This document shows positions 44,773 through 54,317 of a stretch of 64,000 nucleotides of DNA, piece by piece. Within the stretch, counting starts at the first letter, position 1, and each line of letters opens with the position of its first letter. Made by a program: the position numbers and the translations under genes. The notes under the pieces were generated by a model. That model searched no databases and was not told the DNA's origin. It worked only from the letters and a program-made list of their open reading frames with translations. The stretch is taken from assembly GCF_024508275.1 (NCBI RefSeq), contig NZ_CP101989.1:930001-994000 (forward strand), written 5' to 3'. The DNA comes from Cellulomonas wangsupingiae (GTDB lineage Bacteria > Actinomycetota > Actinomycetes > Actinomycetales > Cellulomonadaceae).

Positions 44773-45933
44773 GTGAGCAGTGCGTCCGACCGGCAGCCCG
44801 GCACTCCCGAGCTCACCGTGATCGTCCCGACCTTCAACGAGGCGCCCAACGTCGCCGAGCTCGTCCGGCAGCTCGCCGACGCCCTCGACGGGCAGTCGGC
44901 GGAGGTCCTGTTCGTCGACGACTCGACGGACACCACGCCCGACGTCGTGCGGGAGGTCGCCGCGACGGCGGCCATCCCGGTCCGGCTGATCCACCGGGAC
45001 GAGCCCGTCGGTGGTCTGGCCGGCGCGGTCCAGGAAGGGCTCGCCGCCTCGACGGCGCCGTGGTGCGTCGTGATGGACGGCGACCTGCAGCACCCGCCGG
45101 GCCTGGTGCCCTCGCTGCTGGCCACCGCCCGCGACGAGGGCGTCGACGTCGTCGTGGCGTCGCGGTACATGGACGACGGGAGCTCCAGCGGCCTGGCCAA
45201 CGTGACGCGTCGCGTGGTGTCGTCGGTGTCGACCGCCGTCACCCGGGCGATGTTCCCGGTGCGCCTCGCGGACTGCTCGGACCCCATGACCGGGTTCTTC
45301 CTCGTCCGCCGCGAGGCGGTCGAGCTGGACCGCCTGCGTCCGCGCGGCTTCAAGATCCTGCTCGAGATCCTCGCCCGTCACCGGCTCGCCGTCGCCGAGA
45401 TCCCCTTCGTGTTCGGCGAGCGCTACGCCGGCGACTCCAAGGCGTCGTTCGCGCAGGGCGCGCGGTTCCTCACCCAGCTCGCGGCCCTGCGCTTCGGGCG
45501 CATGTCCCGCTTCGCGGTCATCGGCGGCGTGGGGGCGCTGGTGAACATCGCGATCGTCGCGCTGCTCACCGGCTGGGGCGCGGAGTACCTCGTCGCGGCC
45601 GTGGTCGCGGCGGAGCTCACGATCGTCATGAACTTCCTGCTGCAGGAGCGCTTCGTGTTCGCCGACCTGCGTCACGAGGGACGAGGACCGTGGCGCCGCT
45701 TCGCGCACTCGTTCGCCTTCAACAACATCGAGACCGCGCTGCGGCTGCCGGTGCTCGCGCTGCTCGTGAGCACGATGCACGTCGCGGCCGTCCCGGCGAC
45801 GGCGCTCACGCTCCTCGTCGCGTTCGTGGCGCGGTTCACGTTCCACTCCCGGGTGGTCTACCGGCCGCGCTCGCGGTCCGGCCGCACGCAGCTCGGGGTG
45901 GTCGGCGACCAGCTGGTCGACGAGCTGCCGTGA
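44773..45933 (+). CDS. Fused GT2 (DPM1-like) glycosyltransferase and GtrA membrane domain
   Basis: A 386-residue two-domain protein. Residues 1-235 form a polyprenyl-phosphate sugar synthase: ELTVIVPTFNEAPNVAELV, FVDDSTDTTPDVV, and VVMDGDLQHPP with the D-x-D metal site. Residues 240-365 form a GtrA domain with four helices (RFAVIGGVGALVNIAIVALL), which is thought to flip the lipid-linked sugar. Fused, it would make and export the donor used by the neighbouring GT-C enzymes. GTG at 44773; the stop overlaps the next GTG (GTGA). Confidence 0.92.
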   Translation: MSSASDRQPGTPELTVIVPTFNEAPNVAELVRQLADALDGQSAEVLFVDDSTDTTPDVVREVAATAAIPVRLIHRDEPVGGLAGAVQEGLAASTAPWCVVMDGDLQHPPGLVPSLLATARDEGVDVVVASRYMDDGSSSGLANVTRRVVSSVSTAVTRAMFPVRLADCSDPMTGFFLVRREAVELDRLRPRGFKILLEILARHRLAVAEIPFVFGERYAGDSKASFAQGARFLTQLAALRFGRMSRFAVIGGVGALVNIAIVALLTGWGAEYLVAAVVAAELTIVMNFLLQERFVFADLRHEGRGPWRRFAHSFAFNNIETALRLPVLALLVSTMHVAAVPATALTLLVAFVARFTFHSRVVYRPRSRSGRTQLGVVGDQLVDELP

Positions 45934-47459
45934 CCGTCGGTCCGACGGTGCTCGGCCTGCGGCCGCGCGCCGCTGCGGAGAGCGCGCCGGCGCGGGTCCG
46001 GTCCGTCCGCGGGGCGGCGTCCACCCTCGGAGCGCTCGCGGTCCTCGTCGGGTTCGCCGGCGCCTGGGTGCCGTCGGCCTGGGGGGACGAGGCGGCGACC
46101 ATGTCCGGCGCGCTGCGCGACCTGCCCGCACTGCTGCGCCTGACGACACAGGTCGACGCCGTCCACGGCGTGTACTACGCCGTCGCCCACGGGTGGCTCG
46201 CGCTGACCGGCGAGTCCGTGGTGGCGCTGCGGCTGCTGAGCGCGCTCGCCGTCGGGGCCGCCGTCGCCGGCACCGTCGTGCTGGCCGACCGTCTCGCCTC
46301 GCGCCGCGTCGCGGTGGTGGCGGGCCTGGTCCTCCTGGCGCTGCCGCGCATGACGTGGGCGGCGACGGAGGGGCGCTCGGCGGCGCTGGCGACGGCCCTC
46401 GCCGTGTGGACGACGGTCGCGCTGGTGTCCGCGGTCGGCGCGCCCCGCAGCCGGTGGCGCTGGGTGGTCTACGGCGCCCTGGTCGCCGCCGGCACGTGCA
46501 CCTGGATGCTGCTGGCGCTGCTGCCGGCGGCGCACCTCGTGGGGCTGCTGTGGTGGCGCAGGTCGTGGCGGGCGCTGGTCGCCCCCGCCGTGGCGGTCGT
46601 CGCGGGCTGGTGCGTGGCGGCGCCGTTCCTGCTGGTCGCGGTCGGTCAGCGGGGCCAGGTCGGCTGGATCCCCGCACCCGGGCTCCGGACCCTTCGCCAG
46701 GTCGGTCTGGACCAGTGGTTCGGCACGACGCCGTGGTCGTCGCTCCCGCTGGCGCTGGTCTGCTGGTCGCTCGTCGCGGTCGCGGTGGTCACCCACCTGC
46801 GGCGCGGCGTCGGCGCGGGCGGGGTCGTCCCCCTCGCGGCCGCGTGGCTCGTGCTGCCACCCCTGGCCGCGATCGCCTGGTCCGTGGTCGCCTCACCGCT
46901 CTACGTGCCCAAGTACCTCGCGTTCACCGCACCCGCACTCGCGCTGCTCGTGGCCGTGGGCGTCGACGCCCTCGCGCGGGACCGCGCGCGGCTGGTCGGC
47001 GTGACGGCGGTCGTCGTCCTGCTCGCGGCCCCGGCCTGGTACGAGGAGCGCACGCCCACGGCGAAGGACCGGTCGGACTGGGCGGACGTCGCCGACGGCG
47101 TGCGCGCCGGTGCCGCGACGGGTGACGCCGTCGTGTTCTCCGACCTGCACGACGCGGACGGCCGGGTGCGCGTCCCCGCGCGCGCGATCGCGGTCGCCTA
47201 CCCGGGTGCCTTCGTCGGGCTCCGCGACGTGACGCGCGACCCGGTCGCCGCCGCCGAGGGCCGCCTGTGGGACCTCTCGGTCCCCGTGGCCGACGCCGGG
47301 CGCGAGCTCGCCGCGGTGGACCGGGTGTGGTGGGTCGTGGACCACAGGTCGGGGGTGCAGGGGGCCCAGCGTGAGGACCTCGAACGGCTGGGGTTCCACG
47401 TCGTGTCCGTCGACGAGCAGACGTCCGCGGACGTGGTGCTGCTGGAGCGTGAGGGGTGA
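45930..47459 (+). CDS. GT-C glycosyltransferase, GT39-like (copy 2)
   Basis: A 509-residue paralogue of the gene at 43074 with the same plan: about 11 helices, first-loop motif SAWGDEAATMSGALRD with the catalytic-type Asp-Glu, and a C-terminal domain starting DWADVADGVRAGAA. GTG at 45930 overlaps the previous stop; its own stop overlaps the acyltransferase start. Two such enzymes flanking a DPM1-GtrA fusion suggest one lipid-linked donor feeding two transfer reactions, which is inference from order. Confidence 0.85.
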   Translation: MTVGPTVLGLRPRAAAESAPARVRSVRGAASTLGALAVLVGFAGAWVPSAWGDEAATMSGALRDLPALLRLTTQVDAVHGVYYAVAHGWLALTGESVVALRLLSALAVGAAVAGTVVLADRLASRRVAVVAGLVLLALPRMTWAATEGRSAALATALAVWTTVALVSAVGAPRSRWRWVVYGALVAAGTCTWMLLALLPAAHLVGLLWWRRSWRALVAPAVAVVAGWCVAAPFLLVAVGQRGQVGWIPAPGLRTLRQVGLDQWFGTTPWSSLPLALVCWSLVAVAVVTHLRRGVGAGGVVPLAAAWLVLPPLAAIAWSVVASPLYVPKYLAFTAPALALLVAVGVDALARDRARLVGVTAVVVLLAAPAWYEERTPTAKDRSDWADVADGVRAGAATGDAVVFSDLHDADGRVRVPARAIAVAYPGAFVGLRDVTRDPVAAAEGRLWDLSVPVADAGRELAAVDRVWWVVDHRSGVQGAQREDLERLGFHVVSVDEQTSADVVLLEREG

Positions 47460-48601
47460 GGGCGCTCCCGTCGCTCGAGGACGTCTTCGAGCCCCGGCGC
47501 AACGGCCTCAACGTCGTACGTCTCGCGCTGGCCCTCGGGGTGGTGCTGTGGCACTCGATCTCGATGGTGGGTGCCGGGCTGCCGTGGCAGCCGGCGGAGC
47601 GGCTGCTGCTCAGCGGGCTGGTGGACGGGTTCTTCGCCGTGTCCGGCTTCCTCATCGTGCGCAGCTGGCTGTCCGACGAGGACCCCGTGCGCTTCCTCTC
47701 CGCCCGGGCGCTGCGGATCATGCCGGGCTTCTGGGTGTGCCTCCTGGTCGTGGCTTTTGTCGTCTCGCCGCTCTACCTGGTGCTCACCGGTCGCGGCGTC
47801 GACGCGGCCGCGCTGGAGGACGGCGCGTCCTACGTGGGCCACAACGCGCTGCTCTGGATCTTCCAGGAGGGCATCGCCGGCATGCCGGCGGGCGGTGCGT
47901 CGGGTGACGACGGCGTCTGGAACGGGTCGCTGTGGACGCTGTCCTGGGAGTTCGTCTGCTACCTGGGCGTCCTGGTGCTGGGGGTCACGGGGCTGCTGCG
48001 TCGCCGGTGGGTGCTGCCCGCCCTGTTCCTCCTCGTGCTGGCGGTGCTCGCGGCGGCGCTGCTGCCCGCGCTCGACGAGGTCCACCTCGTCAAGCACGCC
48101 GCGCGGTTCGGCCTGATGTTCCTCGCCGGTGCGCTGCTCCACCAGTTCCGTCACCGCGTCCCCGTGCACGGGGCGCTCGTCGCCGTCGCGGCCGCGGCGG
48201 TGGTGCTGAGCGCGGCGCTCGTGCCCGCGGACTACCGGCTCGTGGGGGCCCTGCCGCTCGCGTACGTCGTGGTCGCGGGGGGCGCCCTGCTCAAGCACCG
48301 GCTCGCGCAGGTGCGGCACGACCTCTCCTACGGCACCTACATCTACGCGTACCCCGTTCAGCAGGTCGTCATCGGCACCCTGCCGGGGGTACGGCCCCTG
48401 GCGCTGTTCGCCCTGTCGGTCGCCGGGACGCTGCCGCTGGCCGCCGCGAGCTGGTGGGGGGTCGAGCGGCCCGCGCAACGGCTGGGTCGCCGCCGGCTGC
48501 CCGCGAGGCGCCCGGTCGTCGAGCGTCCCGCCCAGGTCGAGGACGCGGCGCAACGGGTGAAGATCGGACAAACCGTGCCAGAACCGGATGTTCTCCGTTA
48601 A
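47456..48601 (+). CDS. Membrane acyltransferase (acyltransferase 3 family), second copy
   Basis: A 381-residue protein with about 10 membrane helices. NGLNVVRLALALGVVLWHSIS holds the R and H of the first helix; FFAVSGFLIVRSWL, SLWTLSWEFVCYL and YGTYIYAYPVQQVVI are typical OafA-like segments. It would O-acylate the EPS. GTG at 47456 overlaps the preceding stop, making it the last gene of the 44773 operon. The promoter motif of the next gene lies inside its 3' end (48556-48604). Confidence 0.88.
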   Translation: MRALPSLEDVFEPRRNGLNVVRLALALGVVLWHSISMVGAGLPWQPAERLLLSGLVDGFFAVSGFLIVRSWLSDEDPVRFLSARALRIMPGFWVCLLVVAFVVSPLYLVLTGRGVDAAALEDGASYVGHNALLWIFQEGIAGMPAGGASGDDGVWNGSLWTLSWEFVCYLGVLVLGVTGLLRRRWVLPALFLLVLAVLAAALLPALDEVHLVKHAARFGLMFLAGALLHQFRHRVPVHGALVAVAAAAVVLSAALVPADYRLVGALPLAYVVVAGGALLKHRLAQVRHDLSYGTYIYAYPVQQVVIGTLPGVRPLALFALSVAGTLPLAAASWWGVERPAQRLGRRRLPARRPVVERPAQVEDAAQRVKIGQTVPEPDVLR

Positions 48602-48604
48602 TCT
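48556..48604 (+). promoter_or_regulatory. EPS-locus promoter: GGTGAA motif and -10
   Basis: GGTGAAGATCGGACAAAC starts at 48556 and TAATCT (48599-48604) follows 43 nt later. A transcript would start near 48611, which supports GTG 48678 and not an upstream ATG (48588) as the start of the next gene. Confidence 0.55.
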
Positions 48605-48677
48605 CGGTGCGATCGGTGCCCCGCCGGAGCGGCACGCGCAGGGCCGGCCGGCCACCGACGACATCGTGGGGGAGTAC

Positions 48678-49130
48678 GTGACCAGAAGAATCGTGGGGTA
48701 CGCGCCCGGCGCGTACGACCTGTTCCACGTCGGCCACCTCAACATCCTGCGGCACGCGAAGCGGCGCTGCGACTACCTCATCGCCGGTGTCGTCGCGGAC
48801 GAGGTGCTCGAGGTGACGAAGGGTCGGCGGCCCCTCGTGCCGCTCGCCGAGCGCATGGAGATCGTCAGCCACATCTCGTTCGTGGACGAGGTGGTCGCCG
48901 AGGTCGTGCCCGACAAGGTCGAGACCTGGCGCGCCGTCGGGTTCGACGTGATCTTCAAGGGTGACGACTGGCGGGGGACCCCGAAGGGCGACCGGCTGGA
49001 GCGTGACTTCGCCGAGGTCGGGGTCGAGGTCATCTACTTCCCGTACACCGTGCACACGTCGAGCACGGCGCTGCGTCGCGCCGTCGCCTCGCTCGACGAC
49101 ATCGGGAGCGACGCGGTCGAGGCCGGCTGA
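48678..49130 (+). CDS. TagD-like cytidylyltransferase
   Basis: A 150-residue nucleotidyltransferase of the glycerol-3-phosphate cytidylyltransferase type, making a CDP-activated alcohol from CTP. It has RRIVGYAPGAYDLFHVGHLN with the H-x-G-H catalytic motif, FKGDDWRGTPKGD, and a C-terminal HTSSTALRR in place of the family's R-T-x-G-x-S-T-T. The GTG at 48678 has GGGGGAG at 5 nt and begins the domain. With the CDP-alcohol phosphotransferase at 21154 it could supply CDP-glycerol or a related CDP-polyol to decorate the EPS. It is the last gene of the locus. Confidence 0.88.
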   Translation: MTRRIVGYAPGAYDLFHVGHLNILRHAKRRCDYLIAGVVADEVLEVTKGRRPLVPLAERMEIVSHISFVDEVVAEVVPDKVETWRAVGFDVIFKGDDWRGTPKGDRLERDFAEVGVEVIYFPYTVHTSSTALRRAVASLDDIGSDAVEAG

Positions 49131-49189
49131 GGCCCGCCGCGCGGGACGGGGCGCTACCGCTCGCCCGCTGGTCGGGCGGCGCCGGCTCG

Positions 49190-49195
49190 TAGGAT
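49190..49195 (+). promoter_or_regulatory. Candidate -10 of mfd
   Basis: TAGGAT, about 90 nt before the mfd ATG, matches the rplY -10 (16581-16586), including the following GTC shortly after. Confidence 0.45.
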
Positions 49196-49285
49196 GGTCG
49201 GGCACCCCGGCCTCATCCCCGACCGGGGCGAGCGTGCTGCCCGCGCGCCCGCTCACCACGGGCCACGACCGTCCCAAGGATCTCC

Positions 49286-52200
49286 ATGGACCTCACCGGC
49301 CTCCTGCCCGCCCTCCTCGCCGACCCCGCCGCCGCGGAGGCGGTCGCGTCCGTGCGCGCCCGGGGCGAGCTCGACGTCGTCGGTCCGGCGGGCATCCGCC
49401 CCCCGCTGCTCGCGGCGCTGACGGGCGCGCACCCGACGGCGCAGGACGCGTCGGGCCCGGCCGGCCGGCCGCTCGTCGTCGTCACCGCCACGGGCCGCGA
49501 CGCCGACGAGCTCGCTGGTGCGCTGCGCTGCTACCTCCCGGACGACGACGTCGCCGTCCTGCCGAGCTGGGAGACGCTGCCGCACGAGCGGCTGAGCCCG
49601 CGGTCGGACACGGTCGCGCGGCGGCTCGCGGTGTTCCGGCGGCTCGCGCACCCGGACCCCGAGCCCGGCCCGTCGGGCCCCGTGCGCGTGCTCGTGATGC
49701 CGGTGCGCGCGCTCCTGCAGCCGGTCGTCGACGGCCTGGGCGAGCTCGTCCCGGTCGAGGTGCGCACCGGTGACACCGTCGACCTCGACGACCTCGCGCA
49801 GCGGCTCGTCGACGCCGCGTACACACGCGTCGACATGGTCGAGCGGCGCGGTGAGTTCGCCGTGCGGGGCGGCATCCTCGACGTGTTCCCGCCCACCGAG
49901 GACCACCCGCTGCGCATCGAGCTGTGGGGCGAGGACGTCGAGGAGATCCGCTGGTTCTCGGTGGCCGACCAGCGCAGCCTGGAGGTCGCCGACCACGGGC
50001 TGTGGGCACCTCCGTGCCGGGAGATCCTGCTGACCGACGCCGTGCGGGAGCGTGCCGCGTCGCTGCGCGAGCAGCTGCCCGGGGCGCTGGACATGCTCGA
50101 CCGTCTCGCCGAGGGCATCGCGGTGGAGGGCATGGAGTCGCTCGCCCCCGTGCTGGTCGAGCGCATGGTCCCGGTGCTCGACCTGGTGCCGGACGAGTCC
50201 CTGCTGGTCGTCGTGGACCCCGAGCGGGTGCGCCGCCGTGCGCACGACCTCGTCGCCACGACGCGGGAGTTCCTCGAGGCGGCCTGGACGTCGGCCGCCG
50301 CGGGAGCCGCCACCCCGCTGGACCTGTCGGCGGCCTCGTTCGCGTCGTTCGCCGAGGTCCGCGCGCTCGCGGCCGTCCGTGCGCTCGGCTGGTGGACGCT
50401 GTCGGGCTTCACGCTCGACGCGGACGCCGTGACCGGCGAGGCGGTGTCCGACGGGCCGTCGGCCGACTCCGACGTGCGCACGCTGGTCGTGGGCGCGCGT
50501 GAGGTCGAGCGGTACCGCGGCGAGGTGGCCCGCGCCGTCGAGGACGTGCGGCGCCTGCAGCACGACGGGTGGCGCCTCGTGCTGGCGACCGACGGGCACG
50601 GCCCGGCGCAGCGCATGGTCGAGCAGCTGCGGGCGGCGGACGTGCCCGCGCGGCTGGTCGCGACCGTCCCCGACGAGCCCGAGGGGGGCGTCGTGCTGGT
50701 CACGCCCGCGCCGCTGGGGCCGGGGTTCGTGCACGAAGGGCTGCACCTGGCGGTGTTCAGCGAGGCCGACCTCACCGGACGGGCGGGGTCGAGCACGCGG
50801 GACATGCGGCGGATGCCGAGCCGGCGTCGCAACGTCGTCGACCCGGTGCAGCTGCGGCCCGGCGACTTCGTCGTGCACGAGCAGCACGGCGTCGGGCGGT
50901 TCGTCGAGCTCGTGCAGCGCACGATCGGCTCGGGAGCCGCCGCCGCGACGCGCGAGTACCTCGTCGTGGAGTACGCGAGCTCGAAGAAGGGGCAGCCCGG
51001 GGACCGGCTGTACGTCCCGACGGACCAGCTCGACCAGGTCACCAAGTACGTCGGTGGCGAGGCGCCCACGCTCAGCCGCATGGGCGGGTCGGACTGGCAG
51101 AAGACGAAGGGCCGCGCACGCAGGGCCGTCAAGGAGATCGCCGCCGAGCTGATCCGCCTGTACTCGGCGCGCATGGCGACAGCCGGCCACGCCTTCGGCC
51201 CGGACACCCCGTGGCAGCGCGAGCTCGAGGACGCGTTCGCGTACGTCGAGACCCCCGACCAGCTGGCCACGATCGACGAGGTCAAGGCCGACATGGAGAA
51301 GACGGTCCCGATGGACCGCCTGGTCTGCGGTGACGTCGGGTACGGCAAGACGGAGATCGCGGTGCGGGCGGCGTTCAAGGCCGTGCAGGACGGCAAGCAG
51401 GTCGCCGTGCTGGTGCCCACGACGCTGCTCGTCCAGCAGCACCTCGACACGTTCGCCGAGCGTTACGCGCCGTACCCGGTGAACGTGAAGGCGCTGTCGC
51501 GGTTCCAGACGGCCAAGGAGGCGAAGGAGGTGATCGACGGCCTCGCCGACGGGTCCGTCGACGTCGTCATCGGCACCCACCGCCTCATCACCGGCAGCGT
51601 GCGGTTCAAGGACCTCGGCCTGGTCGTCATCGACGAGGAGCAGCGCTTCGGCGTCGAGCACAAGGAGACCCTCAAGGCGCTGCGGACCAACGTCGACGTG
51701 CTCGCGATGAGCGCCACGCCCATCCCGCGCACGCTCGAGATGGCCGTCACGGGCATCCGCGAGATGTCGACGCTCGCCACGCCGCCGGAGGAGCGCCACC
51801 CGGTGCTGACGTTCGTCGGGCCGTACGAGGAGAAGCAGATCGCCGCCGCGATCCGCCGCGAGCTGCTGCGCGAGGGACAGGTCTTCTATGTCCACAACCG
51901 GGTCGAGTCGATCGAGCGCACGGCGTCACGCCTCAACGAGCTGGTGCCCGAGGCCCGCATCGCCGTCGCCCACGGCAAGATGGGCGAGCACCGGCTCGAG
52001 GAGGTCATCGTCGACTTCTGGGAGAAGAAGTTCGACGTCCTGGTCTGCACGACGATCGTCGAGACGGGCCTGGACATCTCCAACGCCAACACCCTCATCC
52101 TCGAGCGCGCGGACCGGCTCGGCCTGTCGCAGCTGCACCAGCTGCGCGGGCGCGTGGGCCGCGGGCGCGAGCGCGCGTACGCGTACTTCCTGTACCCGCC

Positions 52201-52924
52201 GGAGGTGCCGCTGACCGAGACGGCGCACGACCGGCTGCAGACCATCGCCGCGCACACGGACCTCGGCGCCGGCATGGCCGTCGCCATGAAGGACCTCGAG
52301 ATCCGCGGCGCGGGCAACCTGCTGGGCGGGGAGCAGTCCGGCCACATCGAGGGCGTCGGGTTCGACCTGTACGTGCGGATGGTGGGGGAGGCGGTCGCGT
52401 CGTTCCGCGGCGAGGCCGCCGAGGAGCAGCCGGACGTCACGATCGAGCTGCCCGTCGACGCGCACGTGCCGCACGACTACATCGCGCATGAGCGGCTGCG
52501 CCTGGAGGCGTACCGCAAGATCGCGGCAGCCACCGACGCCGCGACGCTGCGCGAGGTGCACGCCGAGCTGGTCGACCGGTACGGGCCGGTGCCCGCGGCC
52601 GTCGACAACCTCTTCGAGGTCGCGCAGTTCCGCCTGCACGCGCGCGCCGCGGGGCTGGCGGACGTCACCGCGCAGGGCAGGTTCGTGCGGTTCGCCCCGG
52701 TGGAGCTGCCCGAGTCCGCGCAGCTGCGGCTCAAGCGCCTGTACCCCGGCTCGGTGACGAAGCCCGCGGTGCGCACGGTGCTCGTGCCGTTCCCGACCAC
52801 GGCCCGCATCGGCGGCAAGCCCTTGCACGGCGCCGAGGTCCTGGCGTGGGCGCGGCAGTTCGTCGACGCGATCGTGCGCGGTGACGTCTCGGCCGCCGCG
52901 ACGGCCGGCACGGCGGCACGCTGA
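49286..52924 (+). CDS. mfd: Transcription-repair coupling factor Mfd
   Basis: A 1212-residue translocase that removes RNA polymerase stalled at DNA lesions and recruits UvrA. The UvrB-like region fills about the first 350 residues. The CarD-like RNA polymerase-binding domain begins near 522 ([19 protein letters not shown]). The RecG-like motor starts near 650 with Walker [10 protein letters not shown] (about 682), [13 protein letters not shown] (about 783) and motif [19 protein letters not shown]. The C-terminal TRCF domain follows. Length and motifs are complete. Confidence 0.98.
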   Translation: MDLTGLLPALLADPAAAEAVASVRARGELDVVGPAGIRPPLLAALTGAHPTAQDASGPAGRPLVVVTATGRDADELAGALRCYLPDDDVAVLPSWETLPHERLSPRSDTVARRLAVFRRLAHPDPEPGPSGPVRVLVMPVRALLQPVVDGLGELVPVEVRTGDTVDLDDLAQRLVDAAYTRVDMVERRGEFAVRGGILDVFPPTEDHPLRIELWGEDVEEIRWFSVADQRSLEVADHGLWAPPCREILLTDAVRERAASLREQLPGALDMLDRLAEGIAVEGMESLAPVLVERMVPVLDLVPDESLLVVVDPERVRRRAHDLVATTREFLEAAWTSAAAGAATPLDLSAASFASFAEVRALAAVRALGWWTLSGFTLDADAVTGEAVSDGPSADSDVRTLVVGAREVERYRGEVARAVEDVRRLQHDGWRLVLATDGHGPAQRMVEQLRAADVPARLVATVPDEPEGGVVLVTPAPLGPGFVHEGLHLAVFSEADLTGRAGSSTRDMRRMPSRRRNVVDPVQLRPGDFVVHEQHGVGRFVELVQRTIGSGAAAATREYLVVEYASSKKGQPGDRLYVPTDQLDQVTKYVGGEAPTLSRMGGSDWQKTKGRARRAVKEIAAELIRLYSARMATAGHAFGPDTPWQRELEDAFAYVETPDQLATIDEVKADMEKTVPMDRLVCGDVGYGKTEIAVRAAFKAVQDGKQVAVLVPTTLLVQQHLDTFAERYAPYPVNVKALSRFQTAKEAKEVIDGLADGSVDVVIGTHRLITGSVRFKDLGLVVIDEEQRFGVEHKETLKALRTNVDVLAMSATPIPRTLEMAVTGIREMSTLATPPEERHPVLTFVGPYEEKQIAAAIRRELLREGQVFYVHNRVESIERTASRLNELVPEARIAVAHGKMGEHRLEEVIVDFWEKKFDVLVCTTIVETGLDISNANTLILERADRLGLSQLHQLRGRVGRGRERAYAYFLYPPEVPLTETAHDRLQTIAAHTDLGAGMAVAMKDLEIRGAGNLLGGEQSGHIEGVGFDLYVRMVGEAVASFRGEAAEEQPDVTIELPVDAHVPHDYIAHERLRLEAYRKIAAATDAATLREVHAELVDRYGPVPAAVDNLFEVAQFRLHARAAGLADVTAQGRFVRFAPVELPESAQLRLKRLYPGSVTKPAVRTVLVPFPTTARIGGKPLHGAEVLAWARQFVDAIVRGDVSAAATAGTAAR

Positions 52925-52963
52925 CGCCGGGCTGGGCGGCGTGGGAGGCCCGCCGCCAGGGCC

Positions 52964-52969
52964 TACGAT
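52964..52969 (+). promoter_or_regulatory. Candidate -10 of the lipoprotein-mazG unit
   Basis: TACGAT, 38 nt before the GTG at 53007; a start near 52976 leaves a short leader containing GGGAGG. Confidence 0.4.
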
Positions 52970-53006
52970 GTCGCACGACCCCAACGAACATGACCGGGAG
53001 GCCCTG

Positions 53007-53597
53007 GTGGCGGTGCGACGGACGCGAGGACGCGTGCGGCTGGTGACGACGACGGTCGTGGTGGGCGGTCTGCTGGCGGGATGCGCCGGGCAGCCGGGCG
53101 CGGCGGCCGTGGTCGACGGTCGTGCGATCAGCACGGCCGAGCTCGCGACCACGTACGAGCAGCTGGGGCCCTTCTTCGCCGGTGCCGGCGCGCAGGACGT
53201 GCTCGCGGTGCTCATCACCGAGCCGTTCGCGACGGAGGTCGCGGCCGACCTCGGCGTCGGCGTCAACGACCAGCAGGCGCTCGACCTCCTGCGCTCGGTC
53301 GCCGACCAGGCGCTCGGCGAGGGCGAGGGCGCGCGGATCGAGTTCGGGCCCGGCGCCGTGGCGGTCGGTCGGTACTCGCTCGTGGTCAGCGCGCTGCAGG
53401 AGGCCCCCGACCCCCAGGCGGCCGCCGCCGAGTACCAGGAGCGCGTCGCCGCCGCGGACATCGAGGTGAACCCGCGGTTCGGCGAGTTCACCGACGACCT
53501 CGTCGTCGCGCCGCCGACGACGCCGTCGTGGATCGTCAGCGAGGACGCCGAGCCGACCCTCCCCGACGGCGCACCCGAGCCCGCGCCCACGCCCTGA
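53007..53597 (+). CDS. SurA N-terminal-like lipoprotein
   Basis: A 196-residue lipoprotein. The signal sequence is basic then hydrophobic (RLVTTTVVVGGLLAGC) with the lipobox L-A-G-C and lipidated Cys26. The mature part starts AAVVDGRAISTAELATTYEQ, typical of SurA/PrsA N-terminal helices. No parvulin domain follows; the tail is Pro/Glu-rich. It probably has a chaperone-like role outside the membrane. It sits between mfd and mazG, as in other actinobacteria. The GTG at 53007 fits the GGGAGG ribosome site; a second GTG is two codons later. Confidence 0.83.
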   Translation: MAVRRTRGRVRLVTTTVVVGGLLAGCAGQPGAAAVVDGRAISTAELATTYEQLGPFFAGAGAQDVLAVLITEPFATEVAADLGVGVNDQQALDLLRSVADQALGEGEGARIEFGPGAVAVGRYSLVVSALQEAPDPQAAAAEYQERVAAADIEVNPRFGEFTDDLVVAPPTTPSWIVSEDAEPTLPDGAPEPAPTP

Positions 53598-53604
53598 CCT
53601 CACG

Positions 53605-54297
53605 GTGCCCGAGGTGACGTCCCCGCAGGACGGGCCCGCGGAGGCGGCCCGACAGGCGGCCGCGCTCGCGCGCGCCGTCGCGGTGATGGACCGGCTGCGG
53701 TCGCCCGGCGGCTGCCCCTGGTACGCGCTCCAGACCCACGCCTCGCTGCTGCCGTACGCGGTCGAGGAGGTGCACGAGGTCGTCGAGGCGGTCGAGTCGG
53801 CCGATCGCGCAGGGCTGCAGGAGGAGCTCGGCGACCTCCTGCTCCAGGTGCTCTTCCACGCGCGGCTCGCCGCCGAGGACGAGGAGGACCCCTTCGACGT
53901 CGCCGACGTGGCCGACGGCCTGGTCGCCAAGCTGGTGCGCCGCAACCCGCACGTCTTCGGCGCCGAGGGCGACGGGGAGATCGACGTGGCGACCGTGCTC
54001 GAGCGCTGGGAGCATCTCAAGCGCGCCGAGAAGCCGGCCCGCACGTCGGCGCTCGACGGCGTCCCGCCGACGTTGGGCGCGCTCGCCCGAGCCCAGAAGC
54101 TGCTCGCGCGGGCGGACCAGGCCGGCCTGCTGGGCGACGCCCCGCCACCGGACGTCGTGGACCCGTCCCCGGAGGCGATCGGCGAGACGCTGCTCGCCGT
54201 CGTGGTCGCGGCCCACCGCTCCGGCGTGGACGCCGAGGCCGCCCTGCGCCGCGCCACGGCCGCCTGGGAGTCGACCGCCCGCACCGCGGAGTCCTGA
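53605..54297 (+). CDS. mazG: MazG nucleoside triphosphate pyrophosphohydrolase
   Basis: A 230-residue protein with the MazG fold. MDRLRSPGGCPWYALQTHAS is the conserved start, VEEVHEVVEAVESAD and QEELGDLLLQVLFHARLAAEDE give the E-x-x-E and E-x-x-D metal-binding motifs, and RRNPHVFG and WEHLKRAEK follow. It would hydrolyse aberrant or non-canonical NTPs. GTG at 53605 follows the lipoprotein gene by 7 nt. An intergenic repeat array begins just after the stop. Confidence 0.95.
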   Translation: MPEVTSPQDGPAEAARQAAALARAVAVMDRLRSPGGCPWYALQTHASLLPYAVEEVHEVVEAVESADRAGLQEELGDLLLQVLFHARLAAEDEEDPFDVADVADGLVAKLVRRNPHVFGAEGDGEIDVATVLERWEHLKRAEKPARTSALDGVPPTLGALARAQKLLARADQAGLLGDAPPPDVVDPSPEAIGETLLAVVVAAHRSGVDAEAALRRATAAWESTARTAES

Positions 54298-54317
54298 CGC
54301 CTGCCACGTCGGGGACT

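Noticed and set aside
48588..48677. ATG at 48588 as the start of the TagD-like protein
   Set aside because: The extra 30 residues are not domain-like, the GTG at 48678 has the better ribosome site, and the proposed -10 lies after 48588.
18217..49130. EPS locus as a prophage or integrative element
   Set aside because: No integrase, transposase, phage structural gene, flanking repeat or tRNA at either edge was found.
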